Positions 31,070-41,864 of a stretch of 64,000 bases of DNA are shown in pieces; position 1 is the stretch's first letter; each line of letters begins with the position of its first letter. The translations under genes were made by a program, and so were the position numbers. Under the pieces are notes generated by a model. The model worked only from the letters and a program-made list of their open reading frames with translations, made no database searches and had not been told where the DNA came from. Origin of the DNA: Polynucleobacter necessarius (GTDB taxonomy: Bacteria > Pseudomonadota > Gammaproteobacteria > Burkholderiales > Burkholderiaceae); contig NZ_LT615228.1 of the NCBI RefSeq assembly GCF_900096765.1, forward strand, positions 1,556,669-1,620,668, in the 5' to 3' direction.

Positions 31070-32050
31070 ATGCAAACAAATTTGCTCAAGCCAAAGATTA
31101 TTTCTGTTGAAGCGCTTACTGCCAACCAAGCTAAGGTTGTTATGGAGCCGTTCGAGCGTGGCTATGGCCACACACTCGGAAATGCATTACGTCGCGTACT
31201 CTTGTCCTCGATGGTTGGTTATGCACCAACTGAAGTAGCCATTGCTGGTGTTGTACATGAGTACTCCACATTGGATGGGGTTCAAGAGGATGTTGTTAAC
31301 CTCTTGTTGAACCTTAAAGGTATCGTATTCAAGTTGCAGTCGCGCGACGAAGTTACTATCAATTTGCGTAAAGAAGGTCCAGGCGTCGTTACAGCAAAAG
31401 ATATTGATTTGCCACATGATGTAGAAATCATGAATCCTGATCACGTGATCGCTCACTTGTCTGCTGGTGGCAAGTTGGATATGCAGATCAAGGTTGAAAA
31501 AGGCCGTGGTTATGTTCCTGGTAACGTACGTCAATACAACGACGAAGCTACCAAGATCATCGGTCGTATCGTATTGGATGCCTCATTTAGTCCGGTTAGC
31601 CGTGTTAGTTATGCAGTGGAGTCTGCTCGTGTTGAGCAGCGTACCGATCTTGATCGTTTGGTAATGACTATTGAAACTAACGGAGTGTTGTCTCCTGAAG
31701 AGGCAATTCGTCAGGCAGCCAGCATCTTGGTTGACCAATTAGTTGTATTCGCAGCTCTTGAGAGCAGCGAAGTTTCTGGTGATCTTGCACCAAGCCGCTC
31801 TTCAATGGTTGATCCAATGTTGATGCGTCCAGTAGATGACCTCGAGCTCACAGTTCGCTCTGCAAACTGCTTGAAGGCTGAGAACATTTACTACATCGGT
31901 GACTTGATTCAACGTACTGAAAATGAATTGTTGAAGACGCCTAATCTGGGTCGTAAGTCTTTGAATGAAATCAAAGACGTATTGGCTGCTCGTGGCTTAA
32001 GTCTTGGCATGAAACTCGAAAGCTGGCCTCCAGCTAACCTCGAGAAATAA
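31070..32050 (+). CDS. rpoA: RNA polymerase alpha subunit
   Basis: Alpha dimerises to assemble the polymerase, and its C-terminal domain contacts UP elements and activators. The 326-residue protein has the N-terminal domain with [20 protein letters not shown], a linker, and the C-terminal domain with [20 protein letters not shown] then [16 protein letters not shown]. Length is normal. rplQ follows after 16 bases. Confidence 0.98.
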   Translation: MQTNLLKPKIISVEALTANQAKVVMEPFERGYGHTLGNALRRVLLSSMVGYAPTEVAIAGVVHEYSTLDGVQEDVVNLLLNLKGIVFKLQSRDEVTINLRKEGPGVVTAKDIDLPHDVEIMNPDHVIAHLSAGGKLDMQIKVEKGRGYVPGNVRQYNDEATKIIGRIVLDASFSPVSRVSYAVESARVEQRTDLDRLVMTIETNGVLSPEEAIRQAASILVDQLVVFAALESSEVSGDLAPSRSSMVDPMLMRPVDDLELTVRSANCLKAENIYYIGDLIQRTENELLKTPNLGRKSLNEIKDVLAARGLSLGMKLESWPPANLEK

Positions 32051-32066
32051 TTAGAAAGGAAGCATC

Positions 32067-32462
32067 ATGCGTCACGGAAACGGCTTACGCAAACTAAACA
32101 GAACATCTTCACATCGCTTGGCGATGCTGCGCAACATGTCCAATTCTCTTTTGGAGCACGAAGTGATTAAGACCACTTTGCCAAAAGCAAAAGAATTGCG
32201 CATGGTTGTTGAGCCTTTGATTACCTTGGGTAAAAAAGATAACTTGGCAAACCGTCGCTTGGCATTTAACCGCACACGTGATCGCGATATCGTGACCAAG
32301 CTCTTTACAGAACTCGGCCCACGCTATGCAACACGTCCAGGTGGCTACCTTCGCATTTTGAAGTTTGGCTTCCGTCATGGCGACAATGCTCCAATGGCAT
32401 TGGTTGAGTTGGTAGATCGTCCAGAAGTTGAAGAAACAGCAGTTGTAGCGCAAGAGGCTTAA
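32067..32462 (+). CDS. rplQ: 50S ribosomal protein L17
   Basis: L17 sits near the tunnel exit. The 131-residue protein begins [20 protein letters not shown] and contains [20 protein letters not shown]. It is the last gene of the alpha block; an intrinsic terminator begins 19 bases downstream. Confidence 0.98.
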   Translation: MRHGNGLRKLNRTSSHRLAMLRNMSNSLLEHEVIKTTLPKAKELRMVVEPLITLGKKDNLANRRLAFNRTRDRDIVTKLFTELGPRYATRPGGYLRILKFGFRHGDNAPMALVELVDRPEVEETAVVAQEA

Positions 32463-32480
32463 ATCTCTTGGTTGCATTGA

Positions 32481-32507
32481 AAAGCCAGGCTTCGGTCTGG
32501 CTTTTTT
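32481..32507 (+). terminator. Terminator of the ribosomal gene supercluster
   Basis: AAAGCCAG (32481-32488), a loop containing TTCG, and CTGGCTTT (32497-32504), with six T at 32502-32507. The 8-bp stem and T run make this a strong intrinsic terminator directly after rplQ. Confidence 0.88.
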
Positions 32508-32531
32508 CATTGATAGGTTTATAAATACGAT

Positions 32532-32894
32532 ATGCCTCAAAACTTCACAAACGACTTAATTACGAATCAAAACCAGCTCTTGGTGGTAGTCACGAGCCTT
32601 CCTAATATGGAAGACGCCAAAGCATTGGCTCATCATTTGTTGGGGGAAAAGTTAGCAGCCTGTGTTCAGTTAATGGGAGGAATGCAATCGTTATATCAAT
32701 GGGAAGGAAAAGTTTGCGATGAGCAAGAGGTTTTGCTTGCAGCAAAAACGACTCAAAGTAAGTGGGCAGAAATCTCACGTTTTATCCAAGAAAAACATTC
32801 ATATGATCTCCCAGAGATTTTGGCGTTCTCACCAATGCAATATGCACGGCAATACGGTGAGTGGGTGCAAGCTGAGGTAAAGTCAAAGCCATGA
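32532..32894 (+). CDS. cutA: Divalent cation tolerance protein CutA
   Basis: CutA is a small trimeric cytoplasmic protein linked to copper tolerance; its biochemical role is unsettled. The 120-residue protein shows the family pattern VTSLPNMEDAKALAHHLLGE, then KLAACVQLMGGMQSLYQWEG and a C-terminal SYDLPEILAFSPMQYARQYG. Its TGA overlaps the dsbD ATG (ATGA), and cutA-dsbD pairing is common in proteobacteria. Confidence 0.93.
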   Translation: MPQNFTNDLITNQNQLLVVVTSLPNMEDAKALAHHLLGEKLAACVQLMGGMQSLYQWEGKVCDEQEVLLAAKTTQSKWAEISRFIQEKHSYDLPEILAFSPMQYARQYGEWVQAEVKSKP

Positions 32895-34564
32895 GAATGC
32901 ATTCATTTCTGATAAAAATCTTTGCTCTAATGGCGCTGCTTTCAGCGCAAGTATTTGCAGCAACAGATTTCCTCCCCCCAGAAAAGGCATTCCGAGTTGA
33001 AGCCACATGGGTAGAAAATACCAATCAAGTTGAGATTGAGTTTTTGCCGGCTAAGGGCTACTACATCTATCAAGAGTCTCTCAAGTTTGATGCTGGCACG
33101 CAGCCTGGAAAGTTATATTCCATAAGGCCTGCCCTGCCATTGGGGGTAGAAAAGTTTGATGAAACTTTTCAGAAAAAACTACAGATATATAAACAAGCAT
33201 TTTTAGTATTGCTTGATTTCAAATCAGAGCCAAGTAAGCCGATTCATCTTCAGGCAACTTTGCAAGGGTGTGCAGAGGCAGGAATTTGTTATCCACCGAT
33301 GACCCTGAAATTTTTGTTAGCTGCTCCCGGGGTTAAAGTAGGTCCTGTCCCAGAAGCGCTGGGAGATATGCCTGTTGCGGTAAATATCCAATCTGAATTT
33401 AGCCTCTCGAATTTATGGCGTGAGAGAGATGACGTAAATGCAATAGGTCGTTTTTTAGAGGGTACTTCAACTACTTATTTATTTTTAGCCTTTTTTGTAT
33501 TGGGATTGGCTTTAGCGTTTACGCCTTGCGTACTTCCAATGTTGCCAATTCTGTCTAGCGTGATTTTTGGAACTACTGATGGCAAGCCCATCTCTAAAGG
33601 CCGTGCGAGTACTTTGGCTGTGGCCTATGTCTTGGGTATGGCAACGATTTATGCCTTGGCTGGCGTCCTCATGGCGGCCTTGGGAGGCAGCGTTCAAAGG
33701 GTGTTGCAAAGCCCATTTGCACTGGCTAGTTTTGCTTTACTACTCTTGGTCCTGTCAGGCAGCCTATTTGGACTTTACGACTTACGTTTGCCCCAAGCTT
33801 GGCATCACCATGTTGATCGATTGGCAGGGCGTCAAAAGGGTGGCAGCGTCATAGGGGCCCTCGCTCTGGGCGGGATTTCGACGCTGGTCGCTAGCCCATG
33901 TATAACAGCCCCATTGGCGGGTGTTTTAGCCTTTATTGCTCAAACGGGGTCTATGACCCTGGGTGCCGGCTTATTGTTTGTGATGGCCCTAGGAATGGGC
34001 TTGCCACTCCTCTTTATCGCAGTCGAGGCGCGCATTCTGATTCCATCGACGGGCATCTGGATGGTGTACTTGCAACGTACTTTGGGTGTTTTATTAGTAG
34101 CCACAGCTGCCTGGATTGCATCACCCTTATTAAAAGCGAGCGAACCACTGGAGTTCGTCAAAACGATTAACGGTCAAGTTATTCATCAAATTGGTGATGT
34201 TAGTTTTGTGGTGATTCACTCACCAGCCGATCTAGAGGCGCAGTTAAGTAAAGCGAAAGAAGAAAAGAAATTATTGCTTCTCGATTTTTATGCCGACTGG
34301 TGTATTAGTTGTAAAGAAATGGAAGTGAATACGTTTGCAAATCTAGAGGTGGGTAAAGCGCTAAGAGAGTTTATCTTGGTTCAGGCAGATGTCACCGCAA
34401 ATTCTCCTGAGAATCAGGCTTTACTAAAGCATTTTGGTTTATTTGGCCCACCAGGCATTTTGATTTTTAATCAAAATTCACAAGAACAAAAAGATCAGCG
34501 CATCATAGGCTACATGCCGCCTCAGCGCTTCATCGAGCGTTTGGGGGCGTTAAATAGCCATTGA
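32891..34564 (+). CDS. dsbD: Thiol:disulfide interchange protein DsbD
   Basis: DsbD carries electrons from cytoplasmic thioredoxin through the inner membrane to periplasmic reductases such as DsbC and to cytochrome c maturation. The 557-residue protein has a signal peptide (residues 1-23), a periplasmic alpha domain with Cys127 and Cys133, and a membrane domain with about eight segments bearing Cys213 (TPCVLPM) and Cys337 (SPCITAP). A C-terminal thioredoxin domain has the active site WCISC (Cys471, Cys474). All six redox Cys are present. It is co-translated with cutA and ends 11 bases from the convergent hemB. Confidence 0.95.
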   Translation: MRMHSFLIKIFALMALLSAQVFAATDFLPPEKAFRVEATWVENTNQVEIEFLPAKGYYIYQESLKFDAGTQPGKLYSIRPALPLGVEKFDETFQKKLQIYKQAFLVLLDFKSEPSKPIHLQATLQGCAEAGICYPPMTLKFLLAAPGVKVGPVPEALGDMPVAVNIQSEFSLSNLWRERDDVNAIGRFLEGTSTTYLFLAFFVLGLALAFTPCVLPMLPILSSVIFGTTDGKPISKGRASTLAVAYVLGMATIYALAGVLMAALGGSVQRVLQSPFALASFALLLLVLSGSLFGLYDLRLPQAWHHHVDRLAGRQKGGSVIGALALGGISTLVASPCITAPLAGVLAFIAQTGSMTLGAGLLFVMALGMGLPLLFIAVEARILIPSTGIWMVYLQRTLGVLLVATAAWIASPLLKASEPLEFVKTINGQVIHQIGDVSFVVIHSPADLEAQLSKAKEEKKLLLLDFYADWCISCKEMEVNTFANLEVGKALREFILVQADVTANSPENQALLKHFGLFGPPGILIFNQNSQEQKDQRIIGYMPPQRFIERLGALNSH

Positions 34565-34575
34565 AGTAGTAGTAA

Positions 34576-36244
<1,669 letters not shown>

Positions 36245-36359
36245 GTCTAGAAGCTATTGTAAAATTACGCAAAATCATGAAATATCTCATGGTGTTGGGT
36301 AAGAAGGTTGTAAATGCAGGGCCCAAACACTTTTAGGAATTTTTGCCAAGGTAAACATA

Positions 36360-37085
36360 ATGCGTCAAACCTCCCAAATCTCCAAATTCACTAGCTTGCG
36401 CGCTGGTTTTGCAACTCTATCCATTTTCGCTCTGATCGGCGTTTCGGGTTTTGTTGGTGCAAATGAGGCTGCGCCTGCTGCCCCAACCGCACAAGCCAAA
36501 GTCGAAGTTCCAGGCAAGCCAAAGGCTGATGCAGCTGCTGGCGAGACCCTGTACTCTGCTGGTGATGCAACGCGCGGAGTGACCGCCTGTATTATTTGTC
36601 ATGGACCTAAGGGTCAAAGTGCAGTAGGAACATGGCCAAAACTCTCTGCTCAGCATGCTGCTTACACTGCAAAGCAATTAAAAAACTTTAAAGAAGGTAC
36701 TCGCGCAAATGCAGTCATGATGGGTATGGCTGCAACTTTGACAGAGCAGGACATGATTAATATCGCTGCCTTTTTGTCTAAGCAAGCAGTATCTCAAGGT
36801 GTTGCTCAAAACAAAGACACCATTGAATTAGGACAAAGTATTTATCGTGGCGGCATTGCCTCTAAAGGCGTTCCAGCTTGTGCTGCATGTCATAGTCCAA
36901 ACGGTGCCGGTATTCCTGCACAGTACCCTCGTTTAGGAGGTCAGTGGGCTGATTACTCCTATGCGCAGTTAGTTGCTTTCAGTAACGGTACTCGTAAGAA
37001 TGGTCCAATGATGACTACCATAGCTAGCAAGATGTCTGATTCAGAGATGAAAGCAGTTGCTGACTACATGGCTGGCTTACATTAA
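36360..37085 (+). CDS. Diheme cytochrome c4
   Basis: Cytochrome c4 is a periplasmic electron carrier that feeds terminal oxidases. The 241-residue protein has a signal region (about residues 1-34), an Ala/Pro-rich linker, and two c-type domains with haem motifs CIICH at 77-81 and CAACH at 174-178. The repeated pattern of two similar halves, each with a distal Met (NAVMMGMA and NGPMMTTIA), is the c4 hallmark. It is divergent from engB and ends at a bidirectional terminator shared with lysA. DsbD nearby would help haem attachment, though they are separate units. Confidence 0.93.
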   Translation: MRQTSQISKFTSLRAGFATLSIFALIGVSGFVGANEAAPAAPTAQAKVEVPGKPKADAAAGETLYSAGDATRGVTACIICHGPKGQSAVGTWPKLSAQHAAYTAKQLKNFKEGTRANAVMMGMAATLTEQDMINIAAFLSKQAVSQGVAQNKDTIELGQSIYRGGIASKGVPACAACHSPNGAGIPAQYPRLGGQWADYSYAQLVAFSNGTRKNGPMMTTIASKMSDSEMKAVADYMAGLH

Positions 37086-37105
37086 AAACAACTCAGTGAT
37101 TCAAT

Positions 37106-37135
37106 AAAAACCCCGCTACATAAGCGGGGTTTTTA
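37106..37135. terminator. Bidirectional terminator between cytochrome c4 and lysA
   Basis: AAAAACCCCGCT, loop ACATA, AGCGGGGTTTTT forms a perfect 12-bp stem with A and T runs on both sides, so it can stop transcription from both convergent genes. Confidence 0.93.
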
Positions 37136-37175
37136 TTTGTGCTGCACTACAAAATATGTGAGCTTATCTACAGAA

Positions 37176-38474
37176 TTATTTAGGCAAAACCGTTTCGCTT
37201 GCAAATAAGTCTGAAGTGTTTTCTCGCGCGCGAATGACATAAGCATTTTTGCCCTCAACCATAATTTCTGCTGGCTTAGGGCGAGTGTTGTAGTTGGATG
37301 CCATCACAAAACCATAGGCACCAGCAGACAGAATGGCAAGCACATCTCCCTCTTCAACCTTGAGTTGACGATCTCTGCCGAGCCAATCACCAGATTCGCA
37401 AACAGGGCCAACTACGTCATAGGTCAAGCCTTTGGCGTCTTTGTTTTCTACTGGGACAATGCCGTGATGGGCTTCATACAGTGCGGGGCGCATTAATTCG
37501 GTCATGGCGGCATCAACAATACAAAAGTTTTTTTCTGCACCAGGTTTGAGGTACTCCACAGTGGTTAATAAGACACCAGCGTTGCCCACCAAGGATCTTC
37601 CTGGCTCGAGCACAATATCTAGATGGCCAAAGCCACGTTCAGCCACACGATTTAAGAGTGTATTGGTGAACTCTGTAATGTCGGGTGGGGTTTCGTCGCT
37701 ATAAGAAATTCCTAGGCCGCCACCAAGATCTAAATGGTGAATCACAATGCCTTCTTTTTTCAGTTGCGCAACCAAATCTAAAACCTTATCGAGCGCGTCT
37801 AAGTAAGGTGCAGTAGTGGTAATTTGCGAGCCAATGTGGCAGTCAATGCCAACAACATCAATTTGTGAAAGTTGTGATGCTTCACGATAGGTTTTTAATA
37901 TCTCATGGTAAGCAATACCAAATTTGTTTCCTTTTAAGCCGGTAGAGATATAAGGATGAGTTTGAGCATCCACATCGGAATTCACGCGCAAAGAAATTGG
38001 AGCACGAACTTGCAGCTCAGCGGCGACGCGATTAATTTTGTGGAGCTCTGCTATCGATTCCACATTGATGCATTTTACGCCGGCTTTAAGAGCTGCTGCG
38101 ATTTCACTGGCAGACTTGCCGACACCCGCAAAGACCAGACTTTTCGGATCTGCACCAATGGCAAGGGCGCGCGCTAATTCACCGCCGCTGACTAAATCAA
38201 ATCCGGCGCCCAATTGCTTAAAGCAATCAATCACAGCTAGATTGCTGTTGGCTTTCATAGCGTAATGAACCCGCGCACGTCGATTGCCTTTGTTATCTAC
38301 ACAGGCTTTGTCATAGGCCTGATATGCCAGTGTGAGGGCTTTTTTGCTATATACATAAAGTGGCGTGCCAAACTCTTTTGCTAAATCTGCCAAAGTAATA
38401 TCTTCGACGAACCAAGTGCCATTACGTTCACTAAATCCGGAAAGCTGGGGGAGTGGAAGTGCTGTGCTTGTCAT
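37176..38474 (-). CDS. lysA: Diaminopimelate decarboxylase
   Basis: LysA makes L-lysine from meso-diaminopimelate, the last step of lysine synthesis. The 432-residue PLP enzyme has the cofactor lysine in VHYAMKANSN, the glycine-rich HLDLGGGLGISYSDE, and the C-terminal beta-domain CESGDWLGRDR with the active Cys. Its ATG shares one base with the lptM stop (TAATG), so the two are coupled. lptM-lysA adjacency is widespread in proteobacteria. Confidence 0.97.
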   Translation of the reverse strand: MTSTALPLPQLSGFSERNGTWFVEDITLADLAKEFGTPLYVYSKKALTLAYQAYDKACVDNKGNRRARVHYAMKANSNLAVIDCFKQLGAGFDLVSGGELARALAIGADPKSLVFAGVGKSASEIAAALKAGVKCINVESIAELHKINRVAAELQVRAPISLRVNSDVDAQTHPYISTGLKGNKFGIAYHEILKTYREASQLSQIDVVGIDCHIGSQITTTAPYLDALDKVLDLVAQLKKEGIVIHHLDLGGGLGISYSDETPPDITEFTNTLLNRVAERGFGHLDIVLEPGRSLVGNAGVLLTTVEYLKPGAEKNFCIVDAAMTELMRPALYEAHHGIVPVENKDAKGLTYDVVGPVCESGDWLGRDRQLKVEEGDVLAILSAGAYGFVMASNYNTRPKPAEIMVEGKNAYVIRARENTSDLFASETVLPK

Positions 38475-38662
38475 TACTGATTAGAAGTTGGGTTGCTTGC
38501 CGCAGGTGTCTGTGGTGGATAGAGTTTGCCTTTGGGCTCTGGCTCAGTAGGTGCTGTAGGGGCAGGTGGCACATTTGGCATATATAAAGGCCCTCTAACC
38601 CCACATCCAATAAGGGATATTAGGAGGCCAATACTAAGGGCTCGATGAAGAATCGCTATCAT
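38474..38662 (-). CDS. lptM: LptM-type lipoprotein (YifL family)
   Basis: LptM is a small outer-membrane lipoprotein that helps LptD mature in E. coli. The product from the ATG at 38662 has 62 residues, a signal peptide with lipobox LIGC and lipidated Cys20, then the family motif CGVRGPLYMP and a Pro-rich tail. The open frame continues upstream to 38761, but that would bury the signal peptide. Its start codon lies inside an 11-bp tandem duplication. Confidence 0.88.
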   Translation of the reverse strand: MIAILHRALSIGLLISLIGCGVRGPLYMPNVPPAPTAPTEPEPKGKLYPPQTPAASNPTSNQ

Positions 38663-38673
38663 ATCGCTATCAT
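38652..38673. repeat. 11-bp tandem duplication at the lptM start
   Basis: ATCGCTATCAT occurs twice in perfect tandem (38652-38662 and 38663-38673). On the minus strand each copy supplies an ATG. The upstream ATG opens a four-codon frame (ATG ATA GCG ATA TGA) whose stop overlaps the real lptM ATG. Confidence 0.9.
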
Positions 38674-38720
38674 GAATGTCTCTAAAATGAATGATTGAAT
38701 ATAGCATGCAGGACACTGGT

Positions 38721-39104
38721 ATGAACCCAAATAATTCAGGTGTAGAAACGATTGATGACAAGCAGTTTTATCTACTGGGAGCCCAGGTCTTGCATTCAAT
38801 CGAAGTGGCTCTAGAGGCCGCAGACGATGCTTTAGATCTCGATTTGGATGTTGAGCGCCAAGGCGGTAATGTGATCAATATTCGCTTTAGGGATAAAAGC
38901 GTGATTGTGGTGAATACCCAACCTCCTTTGCATGAGCTTTGGGTTGCTGCTAAATCTGGCGGTTATCACTATCGTTGGGCCGGTACGCAGGCGCAACCCT
39001 TATGGCTTGATACTAAGACTGGAAATGAGCTGTTTAGCGATCTATCTCAGTTTGCTAGCGCTCAAGCTGGCCAATCAGTCAAAATCGACCTCATTAAGAG
39101 CTGA
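38721..39104 (+). CDS. cyaY: Iron-sulfur assembly protein CyaY (frataxin)
   Basis: CyaY is the bacterial frataxin and modulates IscS in iron-sulfur cluster assembly. The product from the ATG at 38721 has 127 residues; the frame stays open further upstream. Family features are the acidic helix EVALEAADDALDLDLDVERQ and the strands NVINIRFRDKSVIVVNTQPP. The C-terminal region reads HELWVAAKSGGYHYRW. The N terminus is about 15 residues longer than in E. coli. It is divergent from lptM and convergent with aroB. Confidence 0.92.
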   Translation: MNPNNSGVETIDDKQFYLLGAQVLHSIEVALEAADDALDLDLDVERQGGNVINIRFRDKSVIVVNTQPPLHELWVAAKSGGYHYRWAGTQAQPLWLDTKTGNELFSDLSQFASAQAGQSVKIDLIKS

Positions 39105-39126
39105 GTAAGAACTAAGTCTTCTCTAA

Positions 39127-40209
39127 TTAGGCTGCGCCAGTAGCTACCAGCGTTTCAATCACCTGCTCATCAGCCACACTCTGAATTTTGGCTTTGCCGA
39201 TATTTTCTAAAACGACATAGCGTATCTGACCACCTTCAGTTTTTTTATCCACTTGCATGAGTTCCATATAACGCTGGGAACCAAATTTTGGTGGCGTGAT
39301 CGGCAAGTTCATAGACTGAATAATATTGGTCAGGCGCTGTACTTCTGCTTGGCTAATGTAGTTGAGTCTGCAAGATAAGTCTGCGCCCAACACCATGCCG
39401 CAGCCAACCGCTTCACCATGGAGCCATTCTCCGTAGCCCATCCCCGCTTCAATAGTATGACCAAAGGTGTGACCAAAATTGAGTGTCGCACGAATACCAC
39501 CCTCTCTCTCATCAGCAGAAACAACCGCTGATTTGATTTCGCAAGAACGTAGTACTGCATGCTCCATGGCATCAGTGTCACAAGTTAATAACGATTTCGC
39601 ATTAGCTTCGATCCAGTCTAGAAATTGCACATCAGCAATTGCCCCATGCTTTACTACCTCTGCAAGGCCGGCAGAAAGTTCACGTGGTGGCAAGGTTTTT
39701 AAAGTATTTAAATCCGCAATGACTGCAACAGGTTGATGAAAGGCGCCAATCATATTTTTTCCGAGCGGATGATTGATACCAGTTTTACCCCCAACAGATG
39801 AATCGACTTGAGAAAGCAGAGTGGTCGGTACTTGAATAAAGCGAACGCCGCGCATAAAGCTTGCCGCAGCAAAACCGGTCATATCACCAATAACGCCGCC
39901 GCCCAGGGCAACCAGCATGGTTTGACGATCGGCGCCAAATTTTAAGAGGTCATCAAATATGAGCTGGAGATTTTTCCAATCTTTGTATGATTCGCCATCA
40001 GGTAACACAATCGTTCTGACAGGCTTGCCAAAGGTCTCTAGTGTTTTGCAAAGACGCTGTGCGTATAGAGGGGCTACTGTGGTGTTGGTAACGATATAAA
40101 TCGAGGTCGATTTTTCGCAAGCACCAAAGAGGGCTGATTGATCAATAAGGTCTGTCCCAATATAAATAGGGTAACTGCGATTCCCAAGATCAACTTCAAG
40201 TGTTTTCAT
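39127..40209 (-). CDS. aroB: 3-Dehydroquinate synthase
   Basis: AroB makes 3-dehydroquinate from DAHP, step two of the shikimate pathway, using NAD+ and a divalent metal. The 360-residue protein contains the glycine-rich [19 protein letters not shown] and [20 protein letters not shown]. The metal-ligand segment [20 protein letters not shown] and HGEAVGCGM are also present. It follows aroK after 16 bases, the usual aroKB pair. Confidence 0.97.
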   Translation of the reverse strand: MKTLEVDLGNRSYPIYIGTDLIDQSALFGACEKSTSIYIVTNTTVAPLYAQRLCKTLETFGKPVRTIVLPDGESYKDWKNLQLIFDDLLKFGADRQTMLVALGGGVIGDMTGFAAASFMRGVRFIQVPTTLLSQVDSSVGGKTGINHPLGKNMIGAFHQPVAVIADLNTLKTLPPRELSAGLAEVVKHGAIADVQFLDWIEANAKSLLTCDTDAMEHAVLRSCEIKSAVVSADEREGGIRATLNFGHTFGHTIEAGMGYGEWLHGEAVGCGMVLGADLSCRLNYISQAEVQRLTNIIQSMNLPITPPKFGSQRYMELMQVDKKTEGGQIRYVVLENIGKAKIQSVADEQVIETLVATGAA

Positions 40210-40225
40210 TAAAGTACCAATCTAT

Positions 40226-40750
40226 TTAAGCGGAGAGTTCAAGCTGCATGATTAAGGTATTGACCAATTGGTTGACGCTAGGCTTACCAGTTTCAATGAC
40301 ATGGTCGGCAATTTCCCGGTAAAGAGGGTCACGAATTGCATATAAGTTCTCGAGGATTTTTTTGGCATCACCATTGCGAAGTAGGGGCCTTCCTTCGCCT
40401 CCTTTAGTTCGGTGCCACAATTCAATTGGATTAGCGTGAAGATAAATGACGGTGCCGCGCTCACTTAGTACTTGACGATTTTCTGGTAACAAAACTGCGC
40501 CGCCACCGGTAGCTAGCACAATGTTTTCTTCGTCAGTGACTTCTCGTAGGGCCTGTGCTTCACGTTTACGAAATCCCTCCTCACCCTCCATCTCAAAGAT
40601 GACAGGAATTTTTACGCCGCAACGCTCTTCAATAACATGATCAGCGTCTAAAAAGCGGCGCCCTAATTTTTTTGCCAACACTTTACCGACGGTCGACTTC
40701 CCGGCACCCATGAGTCCGATCAGAAAGATATTGTTTGTTGCGGTGTTCAC
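40226..40750 (-). CDS. aroK: Shikimate kinase
   Basis: Shikimate kinase phosphorylates shikimate with ATP. The 174-residue protein has the P-loop GLMGAGKST near residues 12-20, the shikimate-binding DADHVIEER and the LID region around EGRPLLR. Translation is inferred from a GTG with TAGGG directly abutting it, an unusually tight ribosome site. The gene follows the split secretin gene after 12 bases, preserving the classic pilQ-aroK-aroB order. Confidence 0.94.
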   Translation of the reverse strand: MNTATNNIFLIGLMGAGKSTVGKVLAKKLGRRFLDADHVIEERCGVKIPVIFEMEGEEGFRKREAQALREVTDEENIVLATGGGAVLLPENRQVLSERGTVIYLHANPIELWHRTKGGEGRPLLRNGDAKKILENLYAIRDPLYREIADHVIETGKPSVNQLVNTLIMQLELSA

Positions 40751-40762
40751 CCCTAGATTTTA

Positions 40763-41864
40763 TTAGGGTTTATCAAGAACAGTGGGGGTTAAGAAGACTA
40801 AGAGCTCCGTTTTATCTTTTAATTTGGATTTATGGCGGAATAAATTACCTATGAGAGGGATATCGCCTAAGAAGGGAACTTTCACATCATCTTCTCTTTC
40901 AGTTGTCTGGAAAATTCCGCCAATAATTGCAGTCCCACCATTTTCAACGGTGACCTCGGAACTGAGGCTCTTGGTATCAATTGCATAGCCTTGCTCAGTT
41001 TTCATTCCAATGGTGTCTTTATTAATGCCTATCAGTAGTGAAACTTTGCCGTCAGGATGTATCTTAGGTAGGACCTCTAGACGTAAGTTGGCCTTTCTAA
41101 ACTGAAGTTTGCTGCCACTTTGCGAGGTGGTTTGGTAGGGAAGCTCGGTTCCTTGTTCTATAGTTGCCTTGACCTGATCGCCCGTCATGATTCGAGGATT
41201 AGAGAGAATATTGCCTTGCCCCCTCCGATTCCATGGCAGACAGTTCGATTTGTAATTGGCGACTAGCGTTCCTGGAGATGAGCGTTGCTGCAAGTGTGGC
41301 AGGATTAAATCCGTTCAAGCCTGCGCCTCCCAAATCAAGGTTTGAAGCCACCTTATTCTCTGGTACCCCATGAATTGAATTAGCTTGGTATCCCAGTTTT
41401 ACGCCAAGCTCACGGGCGAAGCGCTCATCAGCTTCAACAATACGGGCTTCAATCAGAACTTGCTGGGGGCTATTAATGTGGTCACCTCCGAATGGAAGTG
41501 CTGCATCCTCCCGACGATATTTTTGAAATGCAGCAATTTCCGCATGGGGGCCTATCCAGTAGATATCGCCATTTCTGAGAAGTCTTAATCCTCTACTTGC
41601 CAATATTGAATGTAGTGCAGTTTGCCAAGGGGTATTTTGGAGGCTTACTGAAATCTTGCCTTTGATGGAGTCGCTTAACAAGAAATTCGTTTCACCAAGT
41701 GAGGCCAATATTTGCAAAAGCTCTGTCAACTCAATATTAGTAAATTGCAGGCTAATTGGTGTTTCAAATGAGCTGAGTTTTGCTGGAGATCCATTGCTTG
41801 CATTCGCTAAGAACAAGCCCAGCAATAGAATCCATTTGGACAGATTTTTGGCTGAGGAGATCAT
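40763..41864 (-). pseudogene. PilQ/HofQ-like secretin, split by a one-base frameshift
   Basis: Secretins form the outer-membrane pore of type IV pili, competence systems and T2SS. The frame starting at 41864 encodes a signal peptide, an STN-like domain (residues 35-100) and the N-domain QQVLIEARIVEADERFAREL, then breaks after SAMESEG. The second frame resumes at QGNILSNPRI and continues to the normal secretin end PFLGDIPLIGNLFRHKSKL and FLTPTVLD. Removing one G from the five-G run at 41219-41223 restores a 366-residue protein. That is far shorter than PilQ, which has extra N-terminal domains, and closer to HofQ/ComE. The start overlaps the upstream gene (ATGA). Decay, reversible slippage or a sequencing error are all possible. 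Confidence 0.85.
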
